This document shows positions 5,236 to 7,389 of a stretch of 7,389 nucleotides of DNA, one piece after another. The position numbers were made by a program, and so were the translations under genes. The stretch comes from an uncultured Collinsella sp. (GTDB taxonomy: Bacteria > Actinomycetota > Coriobacteriia > Coriobacteriales > Coriobacteriaceae). Below the pieces are notes generated by a model. That model searched no databases, was not told the DNA's origin, and saw only the letters and a list, made by a program, of their open reading frames with translations. Location of the stretch: assembly GCA_900545875.1 (NCBI GenBank), contig URAQ01000075.1:1-7389 (forward strand). Direction: 5' to 3'. Numbering within the stretch: the first letter of the stretch is position 1; every line of letters begins with the position of its first letter.

Positions 5236-6474
5236 TTATGCGCTTACTTCAGCAGCGCTCGCCACTGTTTCGGGCGAATCGGCTCCGTCCTCCGTCGTCT
5301 GTTCCTTCGTCGGCACCACACCAAAGCAGTAGCTCAGCGCCGCAGACACCGCAAATGACACACCGCCGGCAGCGCAACACCACAGCAGGTTCGAGATACC
5401 GCCCGTGGCAAAGCCAATGACCATGAGGACATTCGTCATGCCGATGGTATAGGCCGTAACGTGGCCCACGGCCGCAACAAGGCCTCCGACGGCGCCGCCA
5501 ATGGCCATGCACGTCAGGCACCTGCCATATTTAAAGCCGCAACCGTACAGCGCCGGCTCGCTTACGCCGCCAAGAACACCCGAGATTGAATAGCCCAGCA
5601 TGAGCGTCTTCTCGTCCTTATCCGCAACGCGGAGCGACGCGCCAAAGGGCATGCCCCAAACGGCAAACGTTGCCATCGTCGCGGCGATCAGGATGCACGA
5701 ATCCGTTCCCACACTCATAAACTGCGCATAGGCGAGCGATAGGACAACGTTGCTGACGCCCGCGATCTTAAGGAACTCCCAGCCCGCGGCAAGCCCCATG
5801 AGCGTGAGCAGCGACACGATGCCACCGGAATTGCCAAGCATAAACATAAGCTGGCCCAACAGCATGCCCAGATAGCTGCCCGCCGGCGCCGTAATACACA
5901 GCGAAACCGGAACCATGACAAGCATGGTCGCAAACGGAACGAACGAAAACGCCACGGCCTTAGGGATAACGCGCTGAAAGAAACACTCCACTTGCCAAAG
6001 CACGGGTACCGAGATGAGAACCGGAATAACAGTCGTCGTGTAATCGTTGACCGGCGCGGGAAGCAGGCCATACACGGAAGTCATCGATGCCCCCGTCGTC
6101 GATGCGACATCGACGAGCTTAAGCAGATCGGGCGCAATCAATACGCCACCCAGCATCATGCCCAGCTGCTCCGAGCAACCGAGCTGGCGAGCGGCCGCCC
6201 AACCAAGATAAATGGGCAAAAAGTAGTAGCCGGCGTTATAGAGCCAACTGTAGAACAGGCGATAGATTTCGGAATCGGCAGACCATAGGCCCAGCATGCC
6301 TTCGCCCATAATGACGGCGACGGTGCGGAACAACGCCGCGCAGACAATAAACGGCAACGCCGACATCATGCTTTTGGACAGATAGTCCACCACGGCCATG
6401 GCGTTTGATGAGACCGTCGTTGTAAACGAGGTGTTAGAAACTTGTGACACAGGGACCCTTTCCCAATGTGACAT
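5236..6474 (-). CDS. orphan PTS EIIC permease, glucose superfamily
   Basis: This is the membrane transport domain of a sugar phosphotransferase system: 412 residues with about ten hydrophobic segments from residue 35 to 386. Glucose-superfamily features are SVGTDS (254-259), GVSEPALYG (303-311, with the sugar-contacting Glu at 306) and GISNLL near 359-364. There is no EIIB Cys motif and no EIIA domain; the C-terminus is a short acidic tail, so these must come from other proteins. The His usually found in the GxH motif of beta-glucoside-type EIICs is not evident; the matching region reads AAGWEFLK. The start is ambiguous. The ATG at 6474 has AAGGGA 8 nt upstream, while an in-frame GTG at 6450 has AAAGGG 5 nt upstream. 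Both lie in a palindromic repeat. The gene begins 16 bp after accA. Substrate unknown. Confidence 0.88.
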   Translation of the reverse strand: MSHWERVPVSQVSNTSFTTTVSSNAMAVVDYLSKSMMSALPFIVCAALFRTVAVIMGEGMLGLWSADSEIYRLFYSWLYNAGYYFLPIYLGWAAARQLGCSEQLGMMLGGVLIAPDLLKLVDVASTTGASMTSVYGLLPAPVNDYTTTVIPVLISVPVLWQVECFFQRVIPKAVAFSFVPFATMLVMVPVSLCITAPAGSYLGMLLGQLMFMLGNSGGIVSLLTLMGLAAGWEFLKIAGVSNVVLSLAYAQFMSVGTDSCILIAATMATFAVWGMPFGASLRVADKDEKTLMLGYSISGVLGGVSEPALYGCGFKYGRCLTCMAIGGAVGGLVAAVGHVTAYTIGMTNVLMVIGFATGGISNLLWCCAAGGVSFAVSAALSYCFGVVPTKEQTTEDGADSPETVASAAEVSA

Positions 6475-6495
6475 GCGGACTGTCCCTTTGTCACA
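6443..6495. repeat. palindromic repeat spanning the accA stop and EIIC start
   Basis: TGTGACACAGGGAC (6443-6456) is the inverted complement of GTCCCTTTGTCACA (6482-6495) at 13 of 14 positions. A third half-site, TGTGACATGCGGAC (6467-6480), forms a tighter imperfect 29-bp palindrome with the right arm, centred on GGACTGTCC. The TGA of accA (6491-6493) and both candidate EIIC starts (6474 and 6450) lie inside. A related palindrome is at 5202-5230. It looks like a dispersed REP-type palindrome rather than an operator, but the copy number elsewhere is unknown. Confidence 0.75.
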
Positions 6496-7389
6496 TCGTG
6501 CGATACTGACCGATTGCGCGGTACTTTTCGTAGCGGAGGTTTGTGAGGGTCGCGTCGTCGAGCCGCCCAAGCGTATCGAAGGCATCAAATGCCGAGGACA
6601 TGACGGCACCGGCGATCTCCTCATGCGACAGGCCCCTATCGTCGACAATGCCGTCGATGATGCCGAGCGCCAACAGATCGGGGGCCGTGAGCTTAAGCGC
6701 CTCGGCGGCCTCATCCGCGCGCTCGGTATCCTTCCACAGAATCGACGCACAGGCCTCGGGGCTCACGACCGAATAGGCCGAGCTCGAGAGCATCAGGATG
6801 CGGTCGGCCACGGACAGCGCCAGCGCGCCACCAGAGCCGCCCTCGCCTGTTACCACCGAGACAATCGGCGTCTTAAGGCCGCTCATCTCCATGAGATTCC
6901 GGGCAATCGCCTCGCCCTGGCCGCGCTCCTCGGCGCCGATGCCGCAAAACGCGCCCGAAGTATCGACCAGGCACAGAACCGGTCGACCAAACTTTTCGGC
7001 CTGGCGCATAAGGCGACGCGCTTTGCGGTAGCCCTCGGGATGTGCCATACCAAAGTTGCGACGCATGCGCTCTTTGGTCGTGGTGCCGCGCTCGATGGCG
7101 ATAACCGTTACGGGGCGTCCGTCTTTCCAGCCAATGCCAGCCACCACAGCGGCGTCGTCGCCAAAGTAACGGTCGCCGTGCAGCTCCACAAACCCATCCA
7201 GGCCCAGCGAGATCATCTCACCCGCCGTGGCGCGATCTGCCGAGCGGGTCTGCTTGACAATCTCGAGCGCGGTTTTTGGCACCGCCGCGCGCTTGAACAA
7301 GTGCCCCAGCTTTTTGCCGCGACGACCCGTATGCACGATCTCATGCGGTGCCCCCAGGCCAGGCGCGTGCCCTTCGTGCAGTGCCAGCA
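6491..7389 (-). CDS. accA: acetyl-CoA carboxylase carboxyltransferase subunit alpha, 5' end outside window
   Basis: AccA pairs with AccD to move the carboxyl group from biotin-BCCP to acetyl-CoA, giving malonyl-CoA for fatty-acid synthesis. The crotonase-like fold is clear (numbered from a GTG at 7336): ELHGDR at 51-56, RRNFGMAHPEGYRKA at 92-106, DTSGAFCGIGAEERGQGEA at 125-143, the oxyanion-hole GEGGSGGALAL at 164-174, and SPEACASILWKD at 192-203. The frame stays open past 7336 to the window edge, and no Shine-Dalgarno supports that GTG, so I treat the gene as partial. The extra 17 upstream residues include LALHEGH, reminiscent of AccD C-termini, so an AccD-AccA fusion is possible. The last codon and TGA come from a palindromic repeat. 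The EIIC gene follows after 16 bp. Confidence 0.93.
   Translation of the reverse strand, partial: LALHEGHAPGLGAPHEIVHTGRRGKKLGHLFKRAAVPKTALEIVKQTRSADRATAGEMISLGLDGFVELHGDRYFGDDAAVVAGIGWKDGRPVTVIAIERGTTTKERMRRNFGMAHPEGYRKARRLMRQAEKFGRPVLCLVDTSGAFCGIGAEERGQGEAIARNLMEMSGLKTPIVSVVTGEGGSGGALALSVADRILMLSSSAYSVVSPEACASILWKDTERADEAAEALKLTAPDLLALGIIDGIVDDRGLSHEEIAGAVMSSAFDAFDTLGRLDDATLTNLRYEKYRAIGQYRTM

Noticed and set aside
6475..6750. Upstream extension of the EIIC frame to 6750
   Set aside because: These 92 codons lie out of frame inside accA and encode an Arg/Ser-rich stretch unlike any EIIC N-terminus. The real start is at 6474 or 6450.
1..7389. CRISPR array, tRNA/rRNA gene, phage genes, transposase, toxin-antitoxin pair
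   Set aside because: Looked for on both strands. No regularly spaced repeats, cloverleaf, rRNA stretches or such protein motifs were found.

Overview
The window most resembles a Coriobacteriia chromosome (Collinsella or a close relative). This is judged from GC-rich coding, actinobacterial-looking ribosomal proteins and the mix of gut-anaerobe style genes; no 16S is present, so the genus is an inference. Every credible gene lies on the minus strand, so the biological reading order runs from position 7389 down to 1.

Reading in that direction: (i) 7389-6491 is the alpha subunit of acetyl-CoA carboxylase carboxyltransferase (accA), open to the window edge and possibly fused to accD. (ii) 6474-5236 is an orphan PTS EIIC permease of the glucose superfamily. 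Related palindromic repeats flank it (6443-6495 and 5202-5230), and a rho-independent terminator (5158-5197) follows. (iii) 5085-3931 is a cation diffusion facilitator with the Asn/Asp metal site typical of Mn2+ exporters and a doubled cytoplasmic domain. (iv) 3891-3265 is a histidine-phosphatase/phosphoglycerate mutase family protein, probably co-transcribed with the CDF gene (39 bp gap). (v) 3264-2817 is a 448-bp gene-poor stretch. It holds a large perfect inverted repeat (two 35-bp arms), one copy of a 26-bp repeat, a candidate promoter and the structured leader of the ribosomal operon. (vi) 2816 to the left edge is the S10-type ribosomal operon: rplC, rplD, rplW, a structured 179-bp gap, rplB, and the 5' part of rpsS.

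Two things stand out. First, the ribosomal operon is atypical: rpsJ is not at its head, the rplC ribosome binding site sits inside a hairpin before a TTG start, and the usually tight rplW-rplB junction is replaced by three hairpins. A 26-bp element is shared between that gap and the rplC upstream region, and in both places it begins an 81-nt mini-ORF. This suggests an undescribed r-protein autoregulatory layout. Second, palindromic repeat elements mark gene boundaries. One supplies both the stop codon of accA and the start region of the EIIC gene, and a related copy sits just past the EIIC stop.
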